From UBA2377 sp964525935 (lineage in GTDB: Bacteria > Verrucomicrobiota > Verrucomicrobiia > Opitutales > Opitutaceae): a DNA stretch of 64,000 nucleotides. A model generated the notes under the pieces. The model ran no database searches. It was given only the letters and a program-made list of their open reading frames with translations, and had not been told where the DNA came from. The stretch is from the NCBI GenBank assembly GCA_964525935.1, contig CAZGJZ010000003.1, positions 1 to 64,000 on the forward strand. Reading direction: 5' to 3'. Shown piece by piece: positions 34,133-42,456 of this stretch. The position numbers and the translations under genes are program-made. The stretch's first letter is position 1, and every line of letters starts with the position of its first letter.

Positions 34133-35047
34133 ATGGATGCGAATGGATCCGAATTTCTGCAGCAGGCCTGGCGGCAGGCATGGTGGAGCCACGAGCGTGA
34201 GCGAGTGAAGGTTCGATCCACTCGCTCACGCTCGTGGCTGCTGGGTGCGGGGCTTCTCATGCTAACGGGCGTGTTGCCGTTGCGCGCGGAAGAGCCGCTG
34301 GCCGACGCCTGGCGAAAAATCGCCGCGCACCTGTCCGGCGAGGCCGGGGCGATTTTGCAACGGGCGAACACCGCGGATCCGCGCAATCGCGAGCTGGCCC
34401 AAGCGGTCGTGCGGGCGGTGCAACCGCCGACGTCCGACGAAAAACTGGCGGCGGCCGAGCGCCAGTTGCTCGCCCTGGGGGAGGGGACGGACGATATCGC
34501 CGCGGCGGCGCTGTATTTTGCGGGCCGGTTGCGGCAGGTGCATTTTGCGCAGCCGGACCCGGTGGCGGCGGCGAAGCTCTATCGCACGCTCGCGGCGCGA
34601 CAGCCGGCGAGCCATTGGGCGCAACTCGGCCTGGTGAAACTCGCGGTGCTCACGCTCTACGTGTTGCCGGAACCGGCCGCGACGGCGGACCGGTTTGTTG
34701 CGGCCGAAGGGTTGCTCGCCGGCGTGCACGAACCGGATTTGCGCCGCGACCTGTTGATCGCGCTCGGGCGCACGCGACTGTTTTACGGCCAGCCGCTGCC
34801 GGCGGTGCTGGCCGATCTCCGCGCGGCGGATGCGATCGGCGGACTGAATGGCCTCGTCGAAGGCAATTTCCTCATGCAGCTCGCCGAGCTTTCGTTCCGC
34901 GCCGGCGAGTGGCGGGAGGCGCGCGCGGTTTACCAGCGGTTTCTCAAAAGCAATGCGATCGACCCGCGCGTGTTTGCCGTGCAGCGCCGCCTTGAGGAAA
35001 TCGCGGCCCGGCTCGGGGAGCCCGGCCCGGTGAAAGGCACGCCATGA
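34133..35047 (+). CDS. Exported helical-repeat (TPR-like) protein, copy 2
   Basis: This 304-residue protein is the second paralogue. The hydrophobic segment WLLGAGLLMLTGVLPLRA comes about 35 residues after ATG 34133. A GTG at 34205 would give a signal peptide more like those of the other copies. A purine-rich stretch (gagaagga) about 9 bp upstream favours 34133, so the start is uncertain. The body has the shared helical pairs ALYFAGRLRQVHFAQPD, HWAQLGLVKLAVLTLYVLP and ELSFRAGEWREARAVYQR. A 21-bp perfect palindrome (34187..34239) lies inside the 5' coding part. The stop overlaps the next binding-protein ATG (ATGA). Confidence 0.72.
   Translation: MDANGSEFLQQAWRQAWWSHERERVKVRSTRSRSWLLGAGLLMLTGVLPLRAEEPLADAWRKIAAHLSGEAGAILQRANTADPRNRELAQAVVRAVQPPTSDEKLAAAERQLLALGEGTDDIAAAALYFAGRLRQVHFAQPDPVAAAKLYRTLAARQPASHWAQLGLVKLAVLTLYVLPEPAATADRFVAAEGLLAGVHEPDLRRDLLIALGRTRLFYGQPLPAVLADLRAADAIGGLNGLVEGNFLMQLAELSFRAGEWREARAVYQRFLKSNAIDPRVFAVQRRLEEIAARLGEPGPVKGTP
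34187..34239. repeat. Perfect 21-bp palindrome inside a coding sequence
   Basis: The left arm 34187..34207 (starts agccacgagcgtgagcg) and right arm 34219..34239 (starts cactcgctcacgctcg) are perfect reverse complements around an 11-bp loop. A near copy of the right arm, with one mismatch, lies at 45291..45312 in an intergenic gap. A dispersed element therefore appears to have entered the 5' end of the TPR-like gene without breaking the frame, encoding HERERVKVRSTRSRSW. Confidence 0.75.
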
Positions 35048-36660
35048 AGCGCCGCTGGAAAACCAGTCACCTCGCGCTGGTCCTGCTCGCGCTGTCCTAT
35101 GTGGCGGCGATGGTGTGGGTCTCGACGCGGGGCGGCGACCGCCCGTCGGACGGGCGCATAAAGATCCGTTTCGCGCACTGGCAGATCGAGAAAGGGCCGC
35201 CCGACGGCTTCGAGGCGGTGATCAAGCGCTACGAGGCGTTGAATCCGCACGTGGATGTCGAGCAGGTGCAGGTGCCCGGCCCGGTTTACCTGCAATGGCT
35301 GCGCACCAATCTCGTGGGCGGCACGGCCACGGACATCATCGAGTTCGGCACCTTCCAGCCCGGCATGCAGGACCTGCCGATGCGGTTTTTCCAACCGCTC
35401 ACGACCGAGCTTGAGCAACCGAATCCCTACAACGCCGGCACGCCGCTCGCGGGAGTGCCCTGGCGCGAGACGTTCGTGGACGGCTTGTTCAACGAACAGC
35501 TCAATGCGCCCGAGATCGGCCAGATCTATTCCGTCACGATGACGCAGCTCGCGATGCGGCTGTTCTACAACGAAGACCTGTTGCGCGAAATCACCGCCGG
35601 CGTGTCGGATTTCCGGCGGCCGGAGAATTTCAACGACCTCCGCCAGCTCTTCGCCCTCACCCAGGCCTACGCGAAGCGCACCGGCCGCCCCATCCACGCC
35701 ATCGCCGGGGCGCGGCTCAACACCGAGTGGATCCTGGACAGCATGCTGGGCTACGCCCTGCTGCGCACGAGCATGGCACTCGACGAGGACGGCACGATGA
35801 TGCGGCTGGCCCGCAATGTGCAGATCGACTACCTGCGCGGCCGCTGGAGCTACCGCCGCGAAGACGTGCGCGCCGCGCTGGGACTCGTGCGCGAACTGAC
35901 GGCACAGATGCGGCCCGGCTTCATCCAGCTCGGCCGCGATGCGGCCGTGCAGGAATTTTTGCACGGGGATGCGCTCTTCGTGATGTCCGGCACCTGGGAT
36001 GCGACGAGCCTGAGCCGCCTCGCCAAATTCCCCGTGGGCATGCAACCGGTGCCGCAGCCCGATGCGAACGATCCCGTGACGGGCAAATATTTCTTCGGCC
36101 ACATGGCCGACGGCAACGGGCTGACCGCGGTGTCGTTCTATCTGAACAACCGCAGTCCGCACCCGAAGGAGGCGTTGGATTTCCTGCGCTTCATGACGAG
36201 CATCGAAGGCGGCCAGATTTTCATGGAGCACAGCGGCTGGATTTCCTCCGTGCGCGACACGAAGATCCCCGACGCGCTGGTCCCCGCGCTCGGCGTGCAG
36301 GACGGCTACATCACCGGCGGCAGCTACATGCGCACCGGCTCGGCGACGACGCAGGCCTTCGTCAGCAATCTCTACCGGCTCGTCGGTCCGCAAGGCAGCG
36401 TCGATAAATTTGCCGATGCGCTGGAGCAGGAGATGCCCGCCGCACAACGCGCGGATCTGGAGACCGAACTGCGCAACCAGACCAATGTCCTGCGGCCGCA
36501 GGACGCGGAAGTCATGGCGCTTGGCGCCCTCGGGCGGCTCGCCCCGCCGACGCCGGCCGACACCCGGCGCCGAGCTGCGCTTGAAACCAACCAGACGCTT
36601 TCCGAAGTCGGCATCTACCAAGGCGTGAGTGTGCTGGCGCAGACTCCGGCGGCACCGTAA
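35044..36660 (+). CDS. Membrane-anchored ABC-type sugar solute-binding protein, copy 2
   Basis: This 538-residue paralogue of copy 1 has an N-terminal anchor (LALVLLALSYVAAMVWV), no lipobox Cys, then IKIRFAHWQIEKGPPDGFEA and VIKRYEALNPHVDVEQVQV. GDALFVMSGTWDATSLSRLA and DFLRFMTSIEGGQIFM match the same places in the other copies. No transporter gene accompanies it. The ATG overlaps the upstream TPR-like stop. A terminator-like hairpin pair lies in the gap after it (36702..36739), so pairs 1-2 may form one transcript and pair 3 another. The extra length over classic binding proteins is shared by all three copies. Confidence 0.85.
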   Translation: MKRRWKTSHLALVLLALSYVAAMVWVSTRGGDRPSDGRIKIRFAHWQIEKGPPDGFEAVIKRYEALNPHVDVEQVQVPGPVYLQWLRTNLVGGTATDIIEFGTFQPGMQDLPMRFFQPLTTELEQPNPYNAGTPLAGVPWRETFVDGLFNEQLNAPEIGQIYSVTMTQLAMRLFYNEDLLREITAGVSDFRRPENFNDLRQLFALTQAYAKRTGRPIHAIAGARLNTEWILDSMLGYALLRTSMALDEDGTMMRLARNVQIDYLRGRWSYRREDVRAALGLVRELTAQMRPGFIQLGRDAAVQEFLHGDALFVMSGTWDATSLSRLAKFPVGMQPVPQPDANDPVTGKYFFGHMADGNGLTAVSFYLNNRSPHPKEALDFLRFMTSIEGGQIFMEHSGWISSVRDTKIPDALVPALGVQDGYITGGSYMRTGSATTQAFVSNLYRLVGPQGSVDKFADALEQEMPAAQRADLETELRNQTNVLRPQDAEVMALGALGRLAPPTPADTRRRAALETNQTLSEVGIYQGVSVLAQTPAAP

Positions 36661-36701
36661 TGGCCGCACGGGCGGCCCGCGCTCCCGATGCCCGATAGAA
36701 T

Positions 36702-36739
36702 AAGACGCGCGACACGTCTTTTTCCGGGTGCCGGAAAAA
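36702..36739. terminator. Adjacent stem-loops, possible terminator
   Basis: AAGACG at 36702..36707 pairs with CGTCTT at 36715..36720 and is followed by TTT, a weak intrinsic-terminator shape. It overlaps a second perfect palindrome 36719..36739 with 9-bp arms (tttttccgg/ccggaaaaa). They lie 41 bp after the copy-2 binding-protein stop, before copy 3 of the TPR-like gene. Termination between the two pairs is likely but not certain. Confidence 0.5.
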
Positions 36740-36817
36740 TCGCGGGTGCACACAGGTAATTCTTGTCGGAGAGGGGCAAACTTCCACCATGACGGCGTGC
36801 TTTCCCCCGCCCCGGTG

Positions 36818-37648
36818 ATGCGCTCCGCGCGCGCACTTCCCCCTTTTCTCTTCATAACCTGCTGGTTCGTTACGCCATTGGCATTTTCAGCTGAGGCCGT
36901 GACCGATCGCGACGTCTGGCAGGCGATCGCCGACCTGCGCATCACGGATGCGCAGCGCGACCTGAAGAAGGCGCCGCAGGATCGTTCGACCACATTGGCC
37001 GAAGCGGTGACGTTGATTGCCCGGCAGCCGGCGACCGATGGTAACATGCACGAGGCCGAGCAAAAATTGCTGCCCCTCAGCGATGGCACCGACGAGATCG
37101 CCGACCAAGCCGCCTACCTGCAGGCGCGGATTTACCAAATCCATCTGCAGCAACCCGACTATGCCAAGGCCGCGGAACTCTACACCGCGCTCGCCGCGCG
37201 CCGGCCGCAAAGCCACTGGGCGCAACTCGGCCTCGTGAAGCTCGCGTTGTTGAAGCTTTACGTGCTGCCCGACTCCGCGGCGGCCGGCGCCGACCGGCTC
37301 GCGCCCGCGGAGGCGTTGCTCCCGCAAATCCACGAGCCGCTGTTGCAACGCGACCTGCACCTGCAGATCGGGCAGGCCGGCGTGATCCTGAAACAACCGC
37401 TGCCGCGCTTCGTGCCGCATCTTGCGACGGCGGCGCGGATCGGCGGGATCACGGGCACGGCGCGGGAGGACCTCATTGTGCAGGTCGGCGAACTCTCGCG
37501 GCGCGCCGGGTTTCTGGCGCAGGCGAAGGAGTTTTTTGAACTCTACCTGCGCGAGTATCCGACCAACGTCCGCGCCTACTCCGCCAAAGAGCGGCTCAAG
37601 GATATCGACCGCCAGCTGGCCGCGGCGGCCGGGGAGGGCGCCAAATGA
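36818..37648 (+). CDS. Exported helical-repeat (TPR-like) protein, copy 3
   Basis: This 276-residue third paralogue has a signal peptide (RALPPFLFITCWFVTPLAFS, cleavage near AEA). ATG 36818 is preferred over an upstream opening because it begins the signal. The helical body has AAYLQARIYQIHLQQPDYAK, HWAQLGLVKLALLKLYVLP and KEFFELYLREYPTNVRAYS. The Q-P-D-x-A-K-A-A repeat junction and WAQLGLVKLA string are invariant through all three copies, so they probably matter for the fold or partner contact. The gene starts a new pair after a likely terminator. A sequence resembling that upstream of copy 1 lies at 36774..36803. Confidence 0.75.
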   Translation: MRSARALPPFLFITCWFVTPLAFSAEAVTDRDVWQAIADLRITDAQRDLKKAPQDRSTTLAEAVTLIARQPATDGNMHEAEQKLLPLSDGTDEIADQAAYLQARIYQIHLQQPDYAKAAELYTALAARRPQSHWAQLGLVKLALLKLYVLPDSAAAGADRLAPAEALLPQIHEPLLQRDLHLQIGQAGVILKQPLPRFVPHLATAARIGGITGTAREDLIVQVGELSRRAGFLAQAKEFFELYLREYPTNVRAYSAKERLKDIDRQLAAAAGEGAK

Positions 37649-39249
37649 AGCCGCGCAAATTCAAGAAAAGCCATCTCGGCCTGGGGCTGTTTCTCATCGC
37701 CTACGCGGTCTCGCTTTACTGGGTGTTCACGCGATCCACGCCCCTCATTGAGGCGCGACCGATCACGATCCGCATCGCGCACTGGCAGATTGAGCGCGGC
37801 CCGCCGGCCGGCATCGACGCGGCGATCAAGCGCTACATGGAGCTGAACCCGCGCGTGAAGGTCGAGCAGCTGCAGATCCCCGGCGCCGTCTTCAAGCAAT
37901 GGCTGCGCACAAATCTGGTGGGCGGCACGGGCGCCGATATCATCGAATGGGGTGTGTGGCTCGCAGGCCAGAAGGATGTGCCGGCGCGCTACTTCGAACC
38001 GCTGACCGCCGAGCTCGCGAAGCCGAATCCCTATAACAAAGGCACTTCGCAGGAAGGCATCCCGTGGGAAAAAACGTTTCACGACAATCTCATCGGCGCG
38101 CGCCGCGACTCGCCCGATCCCGGGCAGGTTTACGCCGCGACGCTCACGGAGGTTTCGACGCGGCTCTTTTGCAACATCGCGTTGATGCGCGAAGTGCTCG
38201 GCCGTGAGGTCGTGCCGCAGACTTACGACGACCTGCGCAAGATCATCGCCGAAGTGCGCGCCTACGCCAAGCGCACCGGCCGGCCCGTGCAGGCGCTCGC
38301 CGGCAGCCGGGACAACGGCCTCTGGGTTTCGCAGGCCATCTTCAGCCATCCGCTGATGGGATTGAACCACTCGTTCGACGACAGTGGTTACATGTATCTT
38401 TACAACCGGCAGGTGCTGGCGGCTTACCTCGAAGGGCGATGGAATTACCGGCATCCCAATGTGAAGGCGGGGCTGACCCTCGTGCGTGAGATTTCGCAGG
38501 CGATGAAGCCGGGCTACCTGCAGTTGAAGCGCGAGGATGCGATGCTCGAGTTTTTCACCGGCGACGCGCTGTTTCTCTACACCGGCACCTGGGACGCGAC
38601 GAGCCTGCGGCAGATGGCGCCGTTTGAAATCGTGCCGATGCGGTTGCCACAGGTGGGCATGGACGATCCCGAGGTCGGCAAATTTATCATGGGCCCGGGC
38701 GGCGAGGGCCAGGGCGAGACCTCGATGGCGATGTATCTCAACAAGGCCAGCCCGCACAAGAAAGAGGCGCTCGATTTCCTCAAGTTCATCACGAGCGTGC
38801 CGGGCAACCAGCTCTTCACCGACCAGAGCCTGTGGCTCCCGGCGATCAACGGGGTGAACGTGCCTGAGCCGATCAAAAATTTCCGCAGCTACTTCGAAGG
38901 CTACGCGAGCAGCCAGGCGCCCTACGACATGATCGGCTCCGAAGTCACGATGATGTGGGACCGGCATTTCTACCAACTTGCCGGCGAACAGGGTGGCGTG
39001 GACAAGTTTGCCGCCGCGCTCGATGAAGTGATGCCGGCGGCGATCCGCGAGGATTTGCGCAACGAGATGCGCAACACGCTCCTGCTCGTGAAACCGCAGG
39101 ACGCCCAGGTGATGGGCTACGCCGCGCTCAAGGATGACTCGGAGGCCGGCCAGCGCGCCCGCGTCCGCCAGAGCGAAACCGAAGCCGGCCAAACCATGTC
39201 CGAGGGCCTCGCGTTGCAGATGAAGGTGCAGCTGGATCGGAGGCAGTGA
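37645..39249 (+). CDS. Membrane-anchored ABC-type sugar solute-binding protein, copy 3
   Basis: This 534-residue paralogue has an N-terminal hydrophobic anchor (LGLGLFLIAYAVSLYWVF), no lipobox, then ITIRIAHWQIERGPPAGIDA. GDALFLYTGTWDATSLRQMA and DFLKFITSVPGNQLFTDQSL match the other copies. All three share the NPYNKGT/NPYNAGT loop and a phrase of the type P-D-P-G-Q-[LV]-Y-A-[AV]-T-L, likely in the ligand cleft. The ATG overlaps the copy-3 TPR-like stop. No permease or ATPase follows; the next 368 bp hold repeats and then a minus-strand methyltransferase. The triplicate pair arrangement suggests three related ligands. Confidence 0.85.
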   Translation: MKPRKFKKSHLGLGLFLIAYAVSLYWVFTRSTPLIEARPITIRIAHWQIERGPPAGIDAAIKRYMELNPRVKVEQLQIPGAVFKQWLRTNLVGGTGADIIEWGVWLAGQKDVPARYFEPLTAELAKPNPYNKGTSQEGIPWEKTFHDNLIGARRDSPDPGQVYAATLTEVSTRLFCNIALMREVLGREVVPQTYDDLRKIIAEVRAYAKRTGRPVQALAGSRDNGLWVSQAIFSHPLMGLNHSFDDSGYMYLYNRQVLAAYLEGRWNYRHPNVKAGLTLVREISQAMKPGYLQLKREDAMLEFFTGDALFLYTGTWDATSLRQMAPFEIVPMRLPQVGMDDPEVGKFIMGPGGEGQGETSMAMYLNKASPHKKEALDFLKFITSVPGNQLFTDQSLWLPAINGVNVPEPIKNFRSYFEGYASSQAPYDMIGSEVTMMWDRHFYQLAGEQGGVDKFAAALDEVMPAAIREDLRNEMRNTLLLVKPQDAQVMGYAALKDDSEAGQRARVRQSETEAGQTMSEGLALQMKVQLDRRQ

Positions 39250-39617
39250 TTTGTGTGAGGCGGGATCGTTGACCTCGCCGCGATGAGGGGGCCGAAAAGC
39301 GCAGAAGCCGCTAAAGCGAAGTTTTGGCAGGCCCGGCCGACGGCCGGACAATCCGCTCCGCAACCGGACGGCCTTCGCGACATGGGCTGTGGCGATTCAG
39401 GTTTGATCGGATGGCGGTGGCCGACTTTCAAAGATCACCATCGCAGCCTGACCACGGTTAGCCGCCATGCCTGTCGATGGATTTGAATGAACCACAGAGG
39501 CACGAAGACACGGAGAACCCCAGCCTTAGCTCACCGGCTTTGTGCCTTCGTGGTTCAAACCAAAGCAACAGGTGCACCAGAATATTAACATCCGCAAACT
39601 GATCCGTTTTTAGAGTC
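39250..39617. repeat. Intergenic zone with dispersed repeats, no gene
   Basis: No coding frame with protein-like features is seen in these 368 bp. The segment 39484..39557 is an imperfect palindrome: tgaaccacagaggcacgaag at 39485 answers tttgtgccttcgtggttcaa at 39538. It is of the AACCACNGAGGCACGAAGACACGGAG family. Another repeat-like stretch (aaaagcgcagaagccgctaaagcgaag) lies at about 39296 and resembles that at 46147. The zone separates the binding-protein cluster from the low-G+C methyltransferase gene. Confidence 0.6.
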
Positions 39618-40358
39618 CTACTGGGTGAGATGAGCCCGTAACTTGAAGATCAAGATTCCAAGGTATTTGTTCATCCATGCCTGCTTATGTGGATACTGTC
39701 GGCGTGCTTCATCGGATAGTTGAGGCTCGATGGCAGTCTCAATCCATAGTCCCGCTGCACTGAAGACATTGATCAGGTCCGAGATGGTATAGGGTCTCTT
39801 GGTTAGAGTAATCTGATCGTTCCAGTTACTGACGTAAGAGAACTGATTGGTGGAGAAATACTCTTCACCTAACGTGGTTCCATTTTTTTCGGCTCGTTCT
39901 AAAGCGTATCGCAACGGTTGAGTCCTAGTCAGCAGGATATATCCACCTTCGGCCAGCATCGAGCGCGCGGACTTTAGAGTGCGGACTGGATCTTTCGCAT
40001 ATCCGAACGATTGCAGAAACAAGATTCGATCGAAAGTGCGACCCGTGAGCTTTGGCATCGCATCCAGTTCGGAGAGGTCGCCACAAATGAATTCCAAATT
40101 AGGCGTCTGGGTTTTAAGGAAATTATTACTGATATCGACACCGACAGACGTGATTGCACCGTCTTCTACAAGCTCAGCGAGTTTGGCGCCGTTGCCGCAA
40201 CCGAGATCAAGCACCGACCGTCCGGTGACATCGCCTAGAATGGACCGCTGTGCTGGCCATTCGAGAAGCCGATCTAACGAGTCCTCCTTCGCTCTGGCCT
40301 TTTCGTAGTCTGGAGCAAGGCCAGACCAAACATTGCTTGGATCTCTATTACTACTCAT
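39618..40358 (-). CDS. Class I SAM-dependent methyltransferase (low G+C)
   Basis: This 246-residue enzyme has motif I as SVLDLGCGNGAKLAELVEDG, VGVDISNNFL (acidic loop after strand 2), FICGDLSELDAMP, FDRILFLQSFGYAKDP and MLAEGGYILLTRTQP. It resembles UbiE/bioC-like small-molecule methyltransferases. G+C is clearly lower, by eye near 50%, than the two-thirds typical of neighbours, as in the following 214 bp. That points to recent acquisition. It has no close partner gene and stands alone on the minus strand between the binding-protein cluster and PhyH-1. Its substrate is unknown. Confidence 0.85.
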   Translation of the reverse strand: MSSNRDPSNVWSGLAPDYEKARAKEDSLDRLLEWPAQRSILGDVTGRSVLDLGCGNGAKLAELVEDGAITSVGVDISNNFLKTQTPNLEFICGDLSELDAMPKLTGRTFDRILFLQSFGYAKDPVRTLKSARSMLAEGGYILLTRTQPLRYALERAEKNGTTLGEEYFSTNQFSYVSNWNDQITLTKRPYTISDLINVFSAAGLWIETAIEPQLSDEARRQYPHKQAWMNKYLGILIFKLRAHLTQ

Positions 40359-40572
40359 CGGAGATCCTCTTTGATCGTTGTAGAAAAAAGTCGGTTCATG
40401 TCTTTATTAGCCCAGCAGTGTTAGTCGGCATTGCCGGTTTTGCGGCAAAACTATGAGGGACACACAAGCTCAAGAGCTAGGGCTTGGCAACGGTGCAAGT
40501 TTTTGAGCGCGATGGCTCATCGCTGTGAAGCTAATTGGCGGAATTCGGCGATCCCGTCCTACACCTAAACGC
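40359..40572. other. Low-G+C intergenic segment
   Basis: This gap lies between the start of the methyltransferase gene and the stop of PhyH-1, both minus strand. It is AT-rich relative to the window, contains no convincing open frame, and must carry the methyltransferase promoter. AT-rich runs lie near 40375-40415. No repeat family member was recognised. Confidence 0.45.
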
Positions 40573-41496
40573 TTAGCAGATGCGGCCGCGCTTGCCGGCT
40601 TTGCCGTGGAGGGCGGGGTTGGGGCCGACCCAGCGCTCGTCGATGGGCTCGTTGGCGGCTTGGTAGCGGGTGTCGGTGGAGAGGCGCACGCGGTCGGTCG
40701 CATTGTCGAGCGAGGCATGGATCATGTTCATCGGGAAGGTGAGGAAATCACCGGGCTGGAAATGCGCGGTCAGCCAGCGGTCGCCGAATTTCTCGCGGAG
40801 CGAGACGGGATTGTTGCTGAGGTTGCCGGGGTGAACCCAGCCGCCTTCCTCCTTCACCTTCTTCACCTGCTCGGGCCGGTTTTCGCAGTAGGAGTCCACG
40901 TCGGATTCAAGGTAGGTCTTGATGCGGTCCGATTTCTTATGGGAGTCCTCCAGCACCATGAGCGGGCTCTGCTCGATGGGCACCTCGCCGTAGGGGATCC
41001 AGCACGTCATCAACCGGTGCGTGCCGCGGCCCATGTAAACCATGTCGCAATGCGGGCAGGTGCCGTTGCCGCGGCTGAGCGAGCGCACCCAGATGTAGTC
41101 GAAGTGCCGGATCGGGCCGCTGAAGAAATTCTCGTAGAAGCCGGTGATCTCCGGGCCGAACACGACGCGTTGCACCTCGGGATTGTCCTTCGCGAGCTGG
41201 GGCGTGAACGGGATGTTTTTCTCCTTGGTCGCGATGCCGGCCTCGAGCGGGTGGGTGAGGTCGAGGTGATTGGCGGCGGCGAGCCGGCGCAGCATCGACA
41301 TGCGGGCGGCGTCGACGATTTCGCGCGGAAAGAAATTGCGGATATAGAGGTAGCCGTCCTCGGCGAGGCGGGCGTGGAGCGCCGCGGCGTCGCCGAGCAG
41401 ATCTTCGGACGAGCGCAGCCAGCCGAAGGCCGATTCGCTGGTGTCGATGACGTGACCGACGGAAGTGAGGGTGGGGAACGAGGTGAGGGTGCTCAT
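40573..41496 (-). CDS. Phytanoyl-CoA dioxygenase (PhyH)-like protein, copy 1
   Basis: This 307-residue protein looks like a non-heme Fe(II)/2-oxoglutarate oxygenase. DGYLYIRNFFPREIV is the typical N-terminal strand. HCD in GTCPHCDMVYMG gives the His-x-Asp iron ligands and MIHASLDN the distal His. It is paralogous to copy 3 (49567..50481); both end in KRGRIC and share DEDGYLYI/AEDGYLYI, CWIPYGEVP and LEDSHKK. ATG 41496 is preferred to a TTG eight codons earlier. The gene is divergent from an AraC-type regulator, 94 bp away, which probably controls it. Substrate is unknown; hydroxylation or oxidation of a small metabolite is expected. Confidence 0.85.
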   Translation of the reverse strand: MSTLTSFPTLTSVGHVIDTSESAFGWLRSSEDLLGDAAALHARLAEDGYLYIRNFFPREIVDAARMSMLRRLAAANHLDLTHPLEAGIATKEKNIPFTPQLAKDNPEVQRVVFGPEITGFYENFFSGPIRHFDYIWVRSLSRGNGTCPHCDMVYMGRGTHRLMTCWIPYGEVPIEQSPLMVLEDSHKKSDRIKTYLESDVDSYCENRPEQVKKVKEEGGWVHPGNLSNNPVSLREKFGDRWLTAHFQPGDFLTFPMNMIHASLDNATDRVRLSTDTRYQAANEPIDERWVGPNPALHGKAGKRGRIC

Positions 41497-41590
41497 CGAA
41501 AAAGGGGTAACGCGGTGCAAGATACCGGCTGGGGACAGAAAAAGGAATGGTTGTTCTGGCCGCTGGCATGTGCAAAATGGTCACGTAACC
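41497..41590. promoter_or_regulatory. Divergent control region between PhyH-1 and AraC regulator
   Basis: This 94-bp gap must hold promoters for both PhyH-1 (minus) and the AraC-type gene (plus). It ends in a segment with inverted parts (atggtcacgtaaccat at 41577, imperfect) directly before the regulator's ATG. An operator for the AraC-type protein is plausible here, but no site was validated. Confidence 0.45.
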
Positions 41591-42442
41591 ATGCCAACCG
41601 CATTGAAGACCGAAGCCCGGGTGATTCCCGTCGCCGGGGCTGTATCTCCTATGGGGGGAATTACCCTTGCGGGTCAATTGCGGGCGAGTGCCGGCATCGG
41701 ACACACAGCCATGCGTGTCTTGGGCAGTTATGCGGTGGTCTATTTGTTGGGCGGCGGCGGGGAGTTTGGCGATGCGCTGGGGCTGCGCCGCGAGGTGCGC
41801 GCGGGCGACCTGTTGCTGTTGTTTCCGGACGTGCCGCATTTCTACGGGCCGCGGAGCGGGGAGACGTGGGACGAGATCTATTTCGTTTTTCAAGGACCGG
41901 TCTTCGACCAGTGGCGGGCGACCGGGCTGCTGGATCCGCGCGAGCCCGTGTGGCACGCGGAGCCGGTGGCGGTGTGGCATCAGCGGTGCAATGCGATCTG
42001 CGCCGGGCCGGAGGGCGGGGCGGGCGCGGCGCTGCTGGAGCTGGCGCGCTTGCAAGGCGTGCTCGCGGATTTCCGCATGGCCTCACGGCCGGTGCTGGCG
42101 GGCGGCGAGTCGGCCGCGCCCGAATGGCTGGAGCGCGTTTGCCACCAGCTCGACCGGGCCGAGGTGGTGCCGGACTGGTCGGCGCTCGCCGCGCAGGCGG
42201 GGCTGTCCTACGAGCGGTTTAGGAAACGGTTTGCCGAGTTGAAAGGCGTGCCGCCGGCGCGCTACCGGATGCTGCGGTTGATCGACCGTGCGTGTGTGCG
42301 GCTGGCCGGCGGGGAAACGTCGCTCAAGGAAATCGCCGGCGAACTGGGGTTTTGCGACGAGTTTCACTTTTCAAAACTGTTCAAGCAGCGGACCGGGCTG
42401 GCGCCGTCGGTGTATCGCCGGCAGATGCGGCGGCAGGTGTGA
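41591..42442 (+). CDS. AraC family transcriptional regulator
   Basis: This 283-residue protein has an N-terminal cupin-like sensing domain (GDLLLLFPDVPHFYGP, typical of sugar-responsive AraC proteins) and a C-terminal double helix-turn-helix. The latter is visible as SALAAQAGLSYERFRKRFAE with the second HTH SLKEIAGELGFCDEFHFSKL and the trailing FKQRTGLAPSVYRRQ. ATG 41591 is chosen because longer openings run through the intergenic region. The gene is divergent from PhyH-1, which it probably regulates. It ends 14 bp before the convergent stop of the double-hydrolase gene. The ligand could be a sugar; the sequence does not say which. Confidence 0.9.
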   Translation: MPTALKTEARVIPVAGAVSPMGGITLAGQLRASAGIGHTAMRVLGSYAVVYLLGGGGEFGDALGLRREVRAGDLLLLFPDVPHFYGPRSGETWDEIYFVFQGPVFDQWRATGLLDPREPVWHAEPVAVWHQRCNAICAGPEGGAGAALLELARLQGVLADFRMASRPVLAGGESAAPEWLERVCHQLDRAEVVPDWSALAAQAGLSYERFRKRFAELKGVPPARYRMLRLIDRACVRLAGGETSLKEIAGELGFCDEFHFSKLFKQRTGLAPSVYRRQMRRQV

Positions 42443-42456
42443 GCGAGCGGCGCGCT

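Noticed and set aside
31673..39249. Complete sugar ABC importer
   Set aside because: No permease or ATPase gene was found; only binding proteins and TPR-like partners are present.
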